Shown: positions 54,610 through 64,000, numbered from the stretch's first letter. The stretch: DNA of 64,000 nucleotides from CAVQZA01 sp963724805 (GCA_963724805.1 CAVRWA010000014.1:1364001-1428000); one strand, 5' to 3'. The notes: generated by a model from the letters alone, not told the origin. Translations and numbers: made by a program.

Positions 54610-56004
54610 GGCGGTCCTTTCGAAGACTCTCCCTCCGTTGTAGCCGCGGACTCTGAGAGGTCTCTGAGAGCGGGCAGCTCGATCGTGAAACGTGACCCCT
54701 CGGCGTAGGCGCGGCCGCCGTGGCGCTCGGCGGTCGCGCGCACGATCGCGAGCCCGAGCCCCGAGCCCGTGCCGTGCCCGGCCGCCGCGCCAGAAGCGCT
54801 CGAACGCGCGCTCGGCCTCGGCCGGCTCGAGGCCCGGGCCCTCGTCGCGGACGCTCAGGCGCGCGACGCCGTCCGCGCGCTCGGCGGCAACGGTGATCGC
54901 GCCGCCGGCGGGCCCGTGGCGGCGCGCGTTCTGGACCAGGTTGCCAGCGCGCGCTCGAGCGCGGCGCGGTCGCCGCGGACGCGGACCGGGCCGGCGACCT
55001 CGACGGCGAGCGGGTCGTCGTCGGCGGCCGACGGCGCGGGCGAGCTCGTCGAGTCGCACGTCCTCGCTCGGCGGGTGCGGCCGCGTCCTCGCGCGAGAGC
55101 GCGAGCAGGTCGTCGGCAAGCCGCACAGCCGCTCGGCGTCCTGCTCGAGGTCGGCGACGAGCTCGGGCGTCGCGCCGTGGCGGGCGAGGTAGTCGGCGTT
55201 GCCGCGCAGCGCGGTCAGCGGCGTCCGCAGCTCGTGGGAGGCGTCGGCGAGGAAGCGCCGCTCGGTCTCGCGCGCGCGCTCGAGCGCTGGCGAGCATCGC
55301 GTTCAGCGTCTCGGCGAGCCGGCCGACCTCGTCGGCCGAGGCGGGCTCGGGGAGCCGGCGCGCCGGGTCGCCGGTGCGCTCGATCTCGGCCGCGCGCGTC
55401 GGCGAGCCGGCCGAGCGGGCGCAGCGCGCGGCGCATCAGCAGCGGCGAGCGCGAGCGCCGCGAGGGTCGCCGCGGCCAGCGCCGCAGACGAGCAGGAACG
55501 GCGTGGAGGCTCGCGAGCGTCGACTCGAGGTCCCTGCGTGGAGGCCGCGACGACGACCGCGCCGCCCGCCGCCGGCGCCGCCCGAGTTCGCGAGGGGCGC
55601 GGCGTACATGCGCAGCGGCTCGTCGCCGAGCTCGCCGTTCGCGTAGCCGGCCGCGCCGCGGCGCGATCAGCGCGCGCGGACGAGCGCGTGCTCGCCGGCA
55701 GCACGCGCCCGCCGAGCGAGAGCGAGCGCGCGACGATCCGGCCGCGGCGGTCGAGCACCTGGACCGTGACGTGCGTGCCGCCGAGCGGCGCGTCGAGCGA
55801 GCCCGGCAGCGTCGAGCGAGCGCGGGCGCCGAGGCGCTGAGCTGCGCGACCTCGACGGCGCGCTGCCGCAGCGTCGCGGTCCAGCGACCGGCGCAGGTGC
55901 CGTCCGACGAGCACGTCGACCCCGATCCCGACGACCACGAGCGCGATCAGCACCGCCAGCGCCGCCGCGAGCGACCGACGGGCCTGCAGCGAGCGGATCC
56001 TCAT
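54606..56004 (-). pseudogene. Sensor histidine kinase, frameshifted
   Basis: About 465 codons over three frames. Membrane segment LAAALAVLIALVVVGIGVDV, sensor part with GTHVTVQVLDRRGRIVARSL, HAMP-like region near 55.35 kb, a histidine region readable as FLADASHELRTPLTALRGN after correction (near 55.24 kb), and ATPase motifs NLVQNARRHGP (N box), VRDEGPGLEPAEAERAFERF (G1) and the GLGLAIV region. The ATG overlaps the response-regulator stop (ATGA). Many indels, no motif lost. Confidence 0.75.
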
Positions 56005-56672
56005 CGCCCGAGCGTGAAGCCGACGCCCCGCACCGTCTCGATCAGCGGCGGCTCGCCGAGCTTGCGCCGCAGGTAGGCGACATAGCGGTCGACGGAGTTG
56101 GGCGTCGCCGCCGCCGCCGCCGCCCCACACCTGCTCGAGCGCGAGCTCCCGCGTCACGACGCGCCGCGGGTTGCGCAGGAAGCAGCTCGAGCAGCTCGGC
56201 CTCGCGGCGCGGTGAGCGCGAGCTCGCGCGCCGGCGCGGGCGCCGTCCGCGCGTCCGAGGTCGAGGGCGACGTCGGCGAACGCGAGCAGCTCGCGCCGGC
56301 TGCTGCGCCGCGCCGCAGCAGCGCCCGCACGCGCGCGAGCAGCTCCTCCGCCGCGAACGGCTTGACCAGGTAGTCGTCGGCGCCCGCGTCGAGACCGGCG
56401 ACGCGGTCGGGAACGGCGTCGCGGGCGGTGAGCAGCAGGATCGGCAGCGCGAGCCCCTTCGCGCGCATCCGCCGGCAGACGGCAAGCCCGTCAACGCCGG
56501 GCATCGTCACGTCGAGGACGAGCAGGTCGGGCACCGAGCGCTCGACCGCCGCAAGCGCCGCGCCGCCGTCCGCCGCGAGCCCGACCCCGTAGCCCTCCGC
56601 CGCGAGCGTCCGCTCGAGCATGCGCCGGATCGGCGCGTCGTCGTCGACGACCAGGATCGCGGCATCGGCCAC
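56001..56672 (-). pseudogene. OmpR-family response regulator, frameshifted
   Basis: Receiver domain intact: ILVVDDDAPIRRMLERTLAA, phospho-Asp in DLLVLDVTMPGVDGLAVCRR, Thr in ILLLTARDAV, Lys in DYLVKPFAAEELLARVRALL. The C-terminal winged helix is shifted but ends in frame as VDRYVAYLRRKLGEPPLIET then VRGVGFTLGR. GTG start at 56672. First gene of the operon down to 51.4 kb and likely regulator of it. Confidence 0.8.
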
Positions 56673-56970
56673 CACCTCAGGGTAGCCCCGGCTCAGCAAC
56701 TCCCACGGCGTGATGTCCGCGCGCTGAGCTGCGGGCCAGTCTGCCGAAATGGAGCCTGGCCAGTGGTCAGCGCCAGATGCTGGGCAGTATCGAAACGGTC
56801 GGCGTGTCTACCGCCGGCCGCTTCACCTGCACGTGGCTCGTCCTTAGGTTGCCGGTCCGGGCGTTGACCGGCGTACGTCCTGGCGTGACTCTCCCGACGG
56901 CAGAACTTTTTGCCGCGCTCGTCGTCTGGGGTCTGTCAGGAGGTCACACGTTGATGCAGCAGTCCGCCTG

Positions 56971-57995
56971 TGGGGTACGCAAACTCCGTTCACGCGGTGG
57001 CGTGGTATTCGTGGATGAGTCCGCCGAGTCGGTCCTGGTGCGCGACGGAGGCGGTAGATGAGTGCAGCACTCGCAGCTTGCGCGCCGCGGGATCGGGCGG
57101 CTTGAGGTTGAGCGCGCGGTGTGGCCTGTGGGCGTTGTAGTGGTCGGCGAAGACGCGGAGGACGCGCTCGAGGTGCCGTCGGTTGATGATCAAGAGCCAA
57201 TCGAGACACTCAGTGCGGACGGTGCGGACGAAGCGCTCGGCGGTCGCGTTCGCTCTCGGCGCTCGCACGGGTGTCTTGATGGTTCGGATGCCTTCGTTGG
57301 CGAAGACGGCGTCGAAGTCGCGCGTGAATTTGCTGTCGCGGTCGCGGATTAGGAACCGGAACGATCCCGGTCGGTCCTGGAGCGTCCAGGCGAACTGGCG
57401 CGCCTGCTGGGTGACCCAGGTTCCGGTCGGGTTGGCGGTGCAGCCGGCGAGATGGACGCGGCGGCTGCCGAGTTCGATAAAGAAGAGCACGTACAGGCGT
57501 TGCAACGACATCGTCTCGACGGTGAAAGAGTCGACTGCGAGCATGCTCTGCGCCTGTGTCCGTAGGAACGCACACCAGGAGAGTCCGCCTCGCGAACCGG
57601 CTGGGCCGAGCCCGGCCTGGTGGAGGATCTTCTTCACGGTCGTGGCGGACACCACGAAGCCGAGGCCGTTCAGCTCACCGACGATCCGCTGGTATCCCCA
57701 GCGCGGATTCTCGCGCGCGAGCCGCAGCACCAACTCGCGGATCTCCCCGCCGATCGGTGGCCGGCCGCGCCGACCGGTGTAGGTCCAGCGGCGCGCGACC
57801 AGGCGGCGGTGCCAGCGCAGCAGCGTTGTCGGTGTGACCAGAAACGACCGCCAGTGCGATCGCGGCAAGAGCCGACTCGCAGCAGCCAGGAAGACACGGT
57901 CGGTGGTCGTCAGCTGCGGACGATCTGCCTGCCGGCGAAGTACCGCCAGCTGATGCCGTAGCACGACGATCTCGAGCTCCTTGAACTCGGCTGAG
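56971..57995 (-). mobile_element. Insertion sequence related to the 12- and 43-kb elements, 5'-truncated
   Basis: The 3' end (TGGGGTACGCAAACTC, 56971-56986) resembles the other two elements. At the transposase 5' side no matching inverted repeat is found; homology stops near 57995, where a truncated membrane gene begins, suggesting a deletion across the IS border. Confidence 0.7.
56990..57964 (-). CDS. IS transposase with rve catalytic domain
   Basis: 324 aa, uninterrupted. MLRHQLAVLRRQADRPQLTT, the HTH part with RLARENPRWGYQRIVGELNG, and the DDE core: SMLAVDSFTVETMSLQRLYV, RFLIRDRDSKFTRDFDAVFA, RANATAERFVRTVRTECLDW; end RLGGLIHEYHATA. The GTG at 57964 lies inside a conserved helix; the frame continues upstream (EFKELEIVVLRHQ) without a start because the IS 5' end is missing, so expression is doubtful. 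Confidence 0.85.
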   Translation of the reverse strand: MLRHQLAVLRRQADRPQLTTTDRVFLAAASRLLPRSHWRSFLVTPTTLLRWHRRLVARRWTYTGRRGRPPIGGEIRELVLRLARENPRWGYQRIVGELNGLGFVVSATTVKKILHQAGLGPAGSRGGLSWCAFLRTQAQSMLAVDSFTVETMSLQRLYVLFFIELGSRRVHLAGCTANPTGTWVTQQARQFAWTLQDRPGSFRFLIRDRDSKFTRDFDAVFANEGIRTIKTPVRAPRANATAERFVRTVRTECLDWLLIINRRHLERVLRVFADHYNAHRPHRALNLKPPDPAARKLRVLHSSTASVAHQDRLGGLIHEYHATA

Positions 57996-58297
57996 CGAGG
58001 ACAGCGAATGCCGTCTCAGTTGCCCCGCTGATCGCGCTGCTCACACTGTACTTCTGGGCGTTGGATCGGAGGTGGCCGCTCGCGACCACGCGCGCCGCGC
58101 TGTCGGTCGGAGGCATGTGGGTGGCGTTGTCTGTGCTCTTCGAGTTCGGCTTCGGCCACTTCGTGGAGGGCGACTCGTGGGCCGACCTGTTGGAGAACTA
58201 CGACGTCACCGACGGGAACATCTGGATCCTGATTCTCGTCTGGATCGGCGCCGGCCCTGCCGCCGTCCGGGCGATCGCTCGGAAGCGAACGGCATAG
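57993..58297 (+). pseudogene. 3' part of a small membrane protein gene
   Basis: Open frame without start: TANAVSVAPLIALLTLYFWA, LDRRWPLATTRAALSVGGMW, VALSVLFEFGFGHFVEGDSW, and NIWILILVWIGAGPAAVRAI. Three hydrophobic segments. The 5' part was replaced by the IS remnant at about 57995. A start at 58061 would give only 78 aa. Confidence 0.6.
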
Positions 58298-58757
58298 CCG
58301 CTAAATGAGGCGGTCTCAACTGGAGGGTTCAGCTCTGGCACGAGTGCGTCGCCTCGTAGGCACGTTTCGGCTGAAGCGACCTCTCTTTCATAAGAGGGGT
58401 CGTTCGCGCCAGACAGACGACCGCAACTGGGCGCTCGCGGTCAGTTTCGTCTTCTGCACGTTTCCTTGGCGAGAGTCCTAGAGACCTCGCAAGCGGTGGA
58501 GGGCGCGTCGCGATCATCGAGGCCGACAGTGCGGCGACGCTGGCTCGTACCACTGCTCCCCGGACGCCGTGGTTGCGTTTCACAGTGACCCCGATCGGGC
58601 CGATCGAAGAGTCAACCGCGCCTCCCTAGGTCTGACACGGAATTGGTTTGTATCGGTGAGGACGGCGCGGGCGCGTTCGATCTTGGCGAGGATGTCCTCC
58701 GGGAGGCGGTCCATCCGAACGGAGTCGGGACCCCCCGCTGTGTTAGATCTCGGGAGC
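58298..58757. other. Gene-free stretch with one hairpin
   Basis: No supported gene. CGACCTCTCTT (58377-58387) pairs with 58392-58402 across a TCAT loop (11 bp, one G-T). A minus-strand run near 58.65 kb (MDRLPEDILAKIERARAVL) may be a gene remnant but is not recognised. Confidence 0.45.
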
Positions 58758-59228
58758 CTACGGCCCGGGCCGTGGCTCCAGGATCACCACCGCGGTCTCC
58801 ATGGAGCGGCGGGTGGCGTAGGCGTCGAGGTTCTTGTCGATCTGGCGCCACCGGTCCCACAGGCGTTCTCGCTCCTCGCCCCGGGCCGCGCGGCCGCTGA
58901 CCAGGCAGGGCCCGTCGGCCAGGTCGGCGCGGACGTCGGGATGGGCCTGCAGGTTCAGCCACCACGCCGGCTCGCCGTCACCCCAGCCGTTCATGGCCAG
59001 GGTGACGAAGTTCGGGCCGTCTTCGAAGTAGCCGACGATCACTGGGTGCTCCCGGCCTGTCCGCCGTCCGATGGTGGTGAGCCGCATCGCGCCCCACTTG
59101 CCGGGCTTCGGCTGCCACAATCCCACTCGGCCACCGCTCAGGCGGTAGAGGCGCCGGTGGGTGATCCAGAAGAGGTGGATGAACCAGCGGGGAGGAAGTC
59201 GTGGCTTCTTGGGTGTTGGGCTGGACAT
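58758..59228 (-). CDS. Nitroreductase-family deazaflavin-dependent oxidoreductase (DUF385/Ddn-like)
   Basis: 156 aa. RLTTIGRRTGREHPVIVGYF, then GPNFVTLAMNGWGDGEPAWW and LNLQAHPDV match the split-barrel deazaflavin-dependent (Ddn) family, which uses F420 in Actinobacteria. Residues after DVRADL deviate little. No signal peptide. Ends with ILEPRPGP. Substrate unknown. Confidence 0.85.
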   Translation of the reverse strand: MSSPTPKKPRLPPRWFIHLFWITHRRLYRLSGGRVGLWQPKPGKWGAMRLTTIGRRTGREHPVIVGYFEDGPNFVTLAMNGWGDGEPAWWLNLQAHPDVRADLADGPCLVSGRAARGEERERLWDRWRQIDKNLDAYATRRSMETAVVILEPRPGP

Positions 59229-59243
59229 CGCGCTGCTCTCGGG

Positions 59244-60647
59244 TTAGCTCCGCCGCCGAACCGCTGCGTAGATCACGCCGCCGCCGACGAGGAGGAGCAT
59301 CACGCCGGCGCCCAGGACGCCGGCGCCGATCGCGAGCAGGTGCGGGAGCCGCGCGCCGACGGAGACGTCGGCGCTCACGCCGGCCGATCCGCTGGGACGC
59401 ATCAGCACGATCCGCCAGCTGCCGCTCTGCGGCCGCCACGAGAGCACTTGCCGGCCGGGCCCGACCGCTTTCGCTACCCAGAAGCGCTGGGCGATCGGTG
59501 CGCTGCGGGGCGGGCCGCCGCCACGCAGCCGGAAGTCGCCCGGGCCCGCATCGGCGCGGTTCGCGACCTCACGACGGACACCGGCGAGGTACGCGTCCAC
59601 GGCGCGGGCAGGACCGATGCCGGTGAAAACCGGCGCGGTGCTCTCCGTTGCGATCCGGACCGTCCCGAGCACCGAGCGGGGCACGATCACCTCGCCCGTC
59701 GACCCGGTGCGGTAGCTGTCCGAGACGAGCGCGAAGGTCGAGGTGTCGTACGCCCTCGTCCCAGTCATCAGGTAGCCACTCGCGTCGCGCTGGGTCTGGT
59801 CCACCACGATCGCAACCCCGCCCGCGACAAGGCAGGCGGCCGCGATCACGGCGACGACGCTACCGAGGACGACCGCGATGACGCGTCCAGCGCCCCAGCG
59901 GTCCGCTTGAGCAGACGCGTCACCGACTGCCGCCGGGACGGCCACGGCGGTGATCGCGATCCCGCCAGGGTCGACCTCGCCCGGGTCGAGCCGGAACGGC
60001 GGGTACTCGCGCGTCATCAGCGCCGCGTACGCGCCCACGCGCAGCAACCAGCGGTTGAGGCCGAGCACGAGATCGAAGATCGACCTTGGGTAGACACCAC
60101 GAAAGAGCAGAGCAATCACCGCGAAGAAGACGAGGAGGTCGACGAGACCGATCGGGCCGAAGGACGTGGACCCGTTCGCGCTCGCCTGCCAGGTCACGAC
60201 GCCCGCACCGGCGCCCGCGAAGATGCCTGCGACGAGGTACTGCGGAATGCCCGCGAACCACCAGCCGATCAGCGGGAACCCATGCCGCTGAGCATGCGGG
60301 TAGTCGATCTCGAGCCGGGCCGGGTAGTCGGGGACGTCGGCAAGGGTGAACGGCGGATAGCGGTCGGTGCCGTTGGCGGCGAACGCGTAGAACGCCACCC
60401 GCCAGGACCAGCGCAGCACTCCGAGGTTGAAGTCGAAGATTCCGCGCGGGTAGCTGCCTCCGAAAAGGAGAGCGACAAAGGCAACGAACGAGAGGAGCAC
60501 GAACGCCAGCCAGAGGAAGGCGAGGACGAAGAAGTGGGGCACGAGGAGCAGCCACTTGACCAGCCAGAGGGCCCGCGAGGGCTGCTCGAGATGGCCCTCC
60601 AGCCGAGCCGGGTAGGCCGGATGGACGGGCACGGGCGTCGCGGACAT
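59244..60647 (-). CDS. DUF4389 membrane protein
   Basis: 467 aa. Two DUF4389-like blocks with paired membrane segments: ALWLVKWLLLVPHFFVLAFL / FALLFGGSYPRGIFDFNLGV (residues 25-85, with YPRGIFDFNLGVLRW) and GLVDLLVFFAVIALLFRGVY / PRSIFDLVLGLNRWLLRVGA. A third soluble part (about 270-440) lies between further segments, and the C-terminus is LLAIGAGVLGAGVMLLLVGG. Common in Actinobacteria and of unknown function; 15 bases from the Ddn-like gene. Confidence 0.85.
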   Translation of the reverse strand: MSATPVPVHPAYPARLEGHLEQPSRALWLVKWLLLVPHFFVLAFLWLAFVLLSFVAFVALLFGGSYPRGIFDFNLGVLRWSWRVAFYAFAANGTDRYPPFTLADVPDYPARLEIDYPHAQRHGFPLIGWWFAGIPQYLVAGIFAGAGAGVVTWQASANGSTSFGPIGLVDLLVFFAVIALLFRGVYPRSIFDLVLGLNRWLLRVGAYAALMTREYPPFRLDPGEVDPGGIAITAVAVPAAVGDASAQADRWGAGRVIAVVLGSVVAVIAAACLVAGGVAIVVDQTQRDASGYLMTGTRAYDTSTFALVSDSYRTGSTGEVIVPRSVLGTVRIATESTAPVFTGIGPARAVDAYLAGVRREVANRADAGPGDFRLRGGGPPRSAPIAQRFWVAKAVGPGRQVLSWRPQSGSWRIVLMRPSGSAGVSADVSVGARLPHLLAIGAGVLGAGVMLLLVGGGVIYAAVRRRS

Positions 60648-60934
60648 CGACGATCACCTCCACAATTCTCGAATGACACACCACTAGCACGCCCTCGCCT
60701 CGCTGGCATCCGGGCAAATCCGGATCGGAGTGACCACGTTTCCGCGCGCCACCGCCAGTTCCAGCTTCCGGAGTGGTGCGGGCATCTGCACCAGCTACCT
60801 CCGCTCGGCCGGGTGGCCGCGGCCATCGGAGTCTCTGAGCATCGGATACCGATCGGTTCGAGGACGGCCAAACCGGCCGGCCGGGAAAATGCCGCCTGAG
60901 GAACGCGTATTCCGGGAGCAAGTGCCGAACGCGC

Positions 60935-61737
60935 TTAGACGCTGAGGTCGCGGCGGTCGAAGAAGACCGGGGCGAGGAGCCCGGCGGCCAGGGCGATCGC
61001 GGCGAGGACGAGTGCGTGGTCGACGGCGAAGCCGTGTCGGAGTGGGTCGCCTGCGACGTAGTGGTAGAAGGGCGAGGCCGTGCGGATGCGCTCGAGTGTG
61101 TGGACGAGCGGGGCGAGCGAGTTGAGGAGGTAGGCGATAACCGCTAGCGCCGCGGTTAGGCCGGTCGCGAGGCCGCGCCGCCCGGTTGCGGCGCTGAGGA
61201 GCAGCGCGATCGCGCCGAACGCGAGCGCGAGCAAGACCGCATCCGCGACCGCGGCGGCCAGGTTCCCGAGGGAGAGATGCATGGCGGTGGCCTGCGAGCC
61301 GATCGCGAGCGCCAGCCAGAACACCGTCCCGAGCCCTACGACCTCGACGACAAGCGCTCCCAGCTTCTCGATCGCGAGCCGTGGGCGCGAGACGGGAGCT
61401 GAGAGCAGGAGGTCGAGCGTCCCGCGCTCCTCTTCGCCTGCGATCGCCCGGGCGCCGGCGCCGATCGCGGCAACCAGGAGCAGCAGCGGGGCGAGCAGGG
61501 AGAAGATCTCGGCTCCGAGGTAGCCGGCGGGTGTGCTGAAGTCGAACTCGCCGCCGAAGGCGACGAAGGCCTTGAGCGCCTCGGGGTAGGTCTCGTGGAG
61601 CTTCGCCAGGGCGGGGTTGTTCTTACCGTCGGCCACACGGCGACGATCAGCGCCACGTAGCCGGCCAAGCCGAGCGTCCACCAGACGAAGCTGCGGCGGA
61701 GGTCGCGGAGGGTCTTGGCGAAGACGCTACGCAGCAC
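60935..61737 (-). pseudogene. ABC-2 type permease, one frameshift
   Basis: N-terminal part LRSVFAKTLRDLRRSFVWWT, then a shift at about 61620, then NPALAKLHETYPEALKAFVA, EIFSLLAPLLLLVAAIGAGA, GTLDLLLSAPVSRPRLAIEK, YVAGDPLRHGFAVDHALVLA and PVFFDRRDLSV. The EERGTLDLLL stretch is the ABC-2 signature. GTG start at 61737 overlaps the ATPase end. Confidence 0.8.
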
Positions 61738-62630
61738 GGCCGTCCCCCCGGTACAGCTCGAGGAAGACGTCCTCGAGATCGGCCTCGTGGACGTCCAGGC
61801 CGAGCACCTCGAAGTGCGCGAGCGTCTTGACGAGTTGGTCGATCGCTCCTTCGAGCGAGAAGAGGACGACCGCTCCCCGCCGCTCGAGCTCCCGCACGCC
61901 CGGGAGGCCGGAGAAGGCGTCCTCGGGCGGCGGCGCCGCGAAGGTCGCCTCGACGCGGACGAAGGATCGCCTGCGGAGCGCGTCCACGGTTTCGACGAGC
62001 TCGAGCCGTCCATCGCGGATCACGGCGACCCGGTCCGCGGCGTGCTGCACCTCGGCGAGAAGGTGCGAGGAGAGGAAGACGGTGCGGCCCTCCGCGGTGA
62101 CCTCGCGCACGAGCTCGTAGAACGTCTGCTGCATGAGCGGGTCGAGTCCGGAGGTCGGCTCGTCGAGCAGGAGCAGGTCGGGTCGGTGCATGAATGCCTG
62201 CGCGAGGCCGACCTTCTGCCGGTTCCCCTTCGAGAGCGCCTTGATGGGGCGGGTGAGGTCGAGCTCGAACAGCTCGGCTAGCCGCTGCGCCTCACCGAGC
62301 CCGTCGAGCCCTCGCAATGCAGCGAAGTAGGCGAGCAACTCGTGGCCGGTCAGATGCTCGTAGAGGCGAAGGTCGCCGGGAACGTAGCCGAGCCGTCGGC
62401 GGATCGCGACGCTTTCCCGGCGTGAGTCGAGGCCGAACAGCTCGATCCGCCCGCTCGTGGGGCGGATCAGGTCGAGCATGAGCCGGATCGTCGTCGTCTT
62501 GCCGGCGCCGTTCGGGCCGAGGAAGCCGAACACCTCGCCCGGCCCGACGGTGAACTCGAGCTCGACCACGCCGCGCGTGCCGTCGTACTCCTTCGTCAGC
62601 GAGCTGCGCCAGGATGACGGGAGGGGTCAC
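61727..62630 (-). pseudogene. ABC transporter ATP-binding protein, frameshift near the start
   Basis: Intact from 62569: VELEFTVGPGEVFGFLGPNG, Walker A GPNGAGKTTTIRLMLDL, signature ALSKGNRQKVGLAQAFM, Walker B DLLLLDEPTSGLDPLMQQTF, LSSHLLAEVQHAADRVAVIR. The N-terminal strand LTKEYDGTRGV lies in another frame, joined by a one-base shift near 62595; GTG at 62630 is the likely start. The signature has Lys-Gly-Asn (SKGNRQ) in place of Ser-Gly-Gly, as in a subset of multidrug or bacteriocin exporters. Confidence 0.82.
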
Positions 62631-62639
62631 CGCACGACC

Positions 62640-64000
62640 TGCCTGCGAGTCGCTGAGGGTGGCGGCTGTTGAGCGGCCCGGGCCGCGGGGTGGATCGGAC
62701 GCGGGCTGGTCTCGACGTTGGTATGCCTTGAGCAGTTCCACGGCCGTGAGCGGGATGAGCGCAAGCACGACCACGACTGCGACCGCGACGGCGCTCAGGG
62801 GTTCGGTTGCGAAGGGAGTGTTGGCGGCCGGGAAGAAGACGACTGCGGCGATAAGGGCGGCGGAGGCGAGGACGCTCAGGTTGAGCCAGCGGTTTGACGG
62901 CATGCGCCAGGCGGCGGTCGAGTATGAGCGCATTCCGTACACGAGCGCGAGTTCGGAGAGGGCGAGGGTCGCGAAGGCCATCGTCTCGGCGATGTCGCCG
63001 CCGAGCGCTCGACCGATGCTGAACGCCGCGAAGGTCGCGGTCCCCACCAGGATCCCGATCCACAGCAGCGCGTGCCAGGTACGGGTGTTGAAGAGCTCAC
63101 GTCCTGTTCTTGGGGGCGTGGTCATCGTTTCGGGGCTTGCGGGATCGCGGGCGAGCGCGAGGGCGGGCAGTCCGTCGGTGACGAGGTTGACGAGCAGGAC
63201 TTGGATCACGGCGAGTGGGGGTCCGAGCCCGGCGAGGATCGCGATCGTGAAGACGAGCACCTCGCCGAGGTTCGCGGAGAGGAGGAAGGCGACGAACTTG
63301 CGGATGTTGTCGCCGATCCGACGCCCCTCGGCGATCGCGGTGATGATTGTCGCGAAGTCGTCGTCGGTGAGAACGATCGCTGCGGCTTCGCGTGCGGCTT
63401 CGGTGCCGGTGCGGCCCATCGCGACGCCGACGTCGGCGCGGCGGAGTGCGGGTGCGTCGTTGACGCCGTCTCCGGTGACAGCGACGACGGCGCCGTTCTC
63501 CTGTAGCTCCTGGACGAGCGCGAGCTTGTCGGCGGGTGTTGCCCGCGCGAGGATCGCCTCGTCGGGGAGGCCGAGCGCGTGCCCGATCGTGCGTGCCGTT
63601 GCGGGATGGTCGCCGGTGAGCATCCGGATCTCGATGCCGGCGGTGCGCGCGGCGTCCACGGCCGCTGCGGCGGTTGCGCGTAGGGGGTCGTGGAGTGCGA
63701 TCACGCCGAGGAGGTCGAGGTCGCGCTCGATCTCGGCGTCGGACCTGGCGTCCGGCTCGAGTTCGCGCTCGGCGACGGCCAGCACGCGCAAGCCTTCGGC
63801 CGCCCACGCGCTTGCCAGGACGAGGAGATCCTCGGCGTTGCCGGTTGCCAGCTCGGCAAGCGACTCCGGCGCTCCCTTGCTGAAGGCGTGGCGGCCGTCG
63901 CCGTCCTCGTACACGATCGTCATTCGCTTCCGTTCGGGTGAGAACGGCAGCTCGTGCACCCGCTCGCGCGCGCCGAGCAGGTCCTCCTGCGAAATGCCGC
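62640..64000 (-). CDS. P-type cation ATPase (Ca2+/PMR1-like), partial at right edge
   Basis: C-terminal about 450 residues; the gene continues beyond 64000. N domain with FSKGAPESLAEL; hinge and P domain MLTGDHPATARTIGHALGLP and AVTGDGVNDAPALRRADVGV; then DNIRKFVAFLLSANLGEVLV and the C-terminal segments with FNTRTWHALLWIGILVGTAT. The DKTGT phosphorylation motif lies outside the window. Transports a cation, Ca2+ or Mn2+ by the SANLGE-type segment. The 3' end is uncertain because the frame runs into the next gene without a stop; an indel is likely near 62640. Confidence 0.85.

Noticed and set aside
56777..57061. A 94-codon plus-strand frame crossing the IS end
   Set aside because: No ribosome binding site or domain; it spans the IS border and unrelated flank.
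1..64000. CRISPR arrays
   Set aside because: No series of regularly spaced direct repeats and no cas genes seen; the only short repeats are the three alternating GC motifs, operators and IS ends.

Overview
This is a high-GC chromosomal segment with actinobacterial gene content: PadR, HxlR and TetR regulators, DrrAB-type exporters, a deazaflavin/F420-type nitroreductase-fold protein, DUF1048 and DUF4389 proteins, and frequent GTG/TTG starts. A Thermoleophilia-like soil actinobacterium is plausible, but that is inference; no rRNA or intact tRNA is present to place it. Reading frames are clean from 0 to about 25 kb except for one insertion sequence. From about 27 kb, and above all at 30-33.8 kb and 48-56.7 kb, genes whose conserved motifs are intact are broken by many single-base indels, which suggests consensus errors as much as real decay.

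0-11.6 kb: a sugar-utilisation locus. A minus-strand operon (GH127 arabinofuranosidase, MsmK/UgpC-type ATPase, GH31 glycosidase, two permeases, substrate-binding protein) diverges from a plus-strand LacI regulator, an extended SDR epimerase/dehydrogenase and an aldo-keto reductase. Two abutting copies of a 12-bp LacI-type palindrome sit at the predicted transcription start of the glycosidase operon. An IS with perfect 16-bp ends follows (11.8-12.9 kb).

13.1-27.0 kb: a probable integrated resistance/efflux island. It is flanked by two directly oriented 44-bp fragments resembling the 3' part of tRNA-Thr(GGT), with a tyrosine integrase next to the right one. Inside are regulator-output modules, each with its own palindromic operator: TetR/metallo-beta-lactamase-fold hydrolase/SRPBCC; PadR/DUF1048/ABC exporter; HxlR/MFS; TetR/ABC exporter plus two small proteins. 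A truncated glycosyltransferase and a class A flavin monooxygenase follow. A frameshifted TOPRIM primase and a third tRNA 3' fragment lie just outside (27.3-28.8 kb).

28.9-33.8 kb: a RiPP cluster. The precursor carries two consecutive NHLP (nitrile-hydratase-like) leader domains and a Cys/Ser/Thr-rich core. It is followed by an unrecognised protein and a class II lanthipeptide synthetase (LanM) whose cyclase domain has the CCG zinc motif of ProcM-like promiscuous enzymes. This is the best candidate for an undescribed system.

34-48 kb: a mosaic of intact genes (agmatinase-family ureohydrolase, secreted beta-helix protein, CARDB lipoprotein, methyltransferase, two small secreted peptides, an IS with perfect 25-bp ends) among fragments of an epimerase, beta-helix protein, LacI, adenosine deaminase, alpha/beta hydrolase and a truncated NuoF-like protein.

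48-64 kb: on the minus strand, a Kelch/YVTN propeller protein, a phosphoesterase, and an operon of response regulator, histidine kinase, LolA-like protein, ABC ATPase, permease and small membrane protein. A 5'-truncated IS joined to a truncated membrane gene follows. Then come a deazaflavin-dependent oxidoreductase family protein, a DUF4389 protein, another ABC exporter pair, and a P-type cation ATPase that runs off the right edge.
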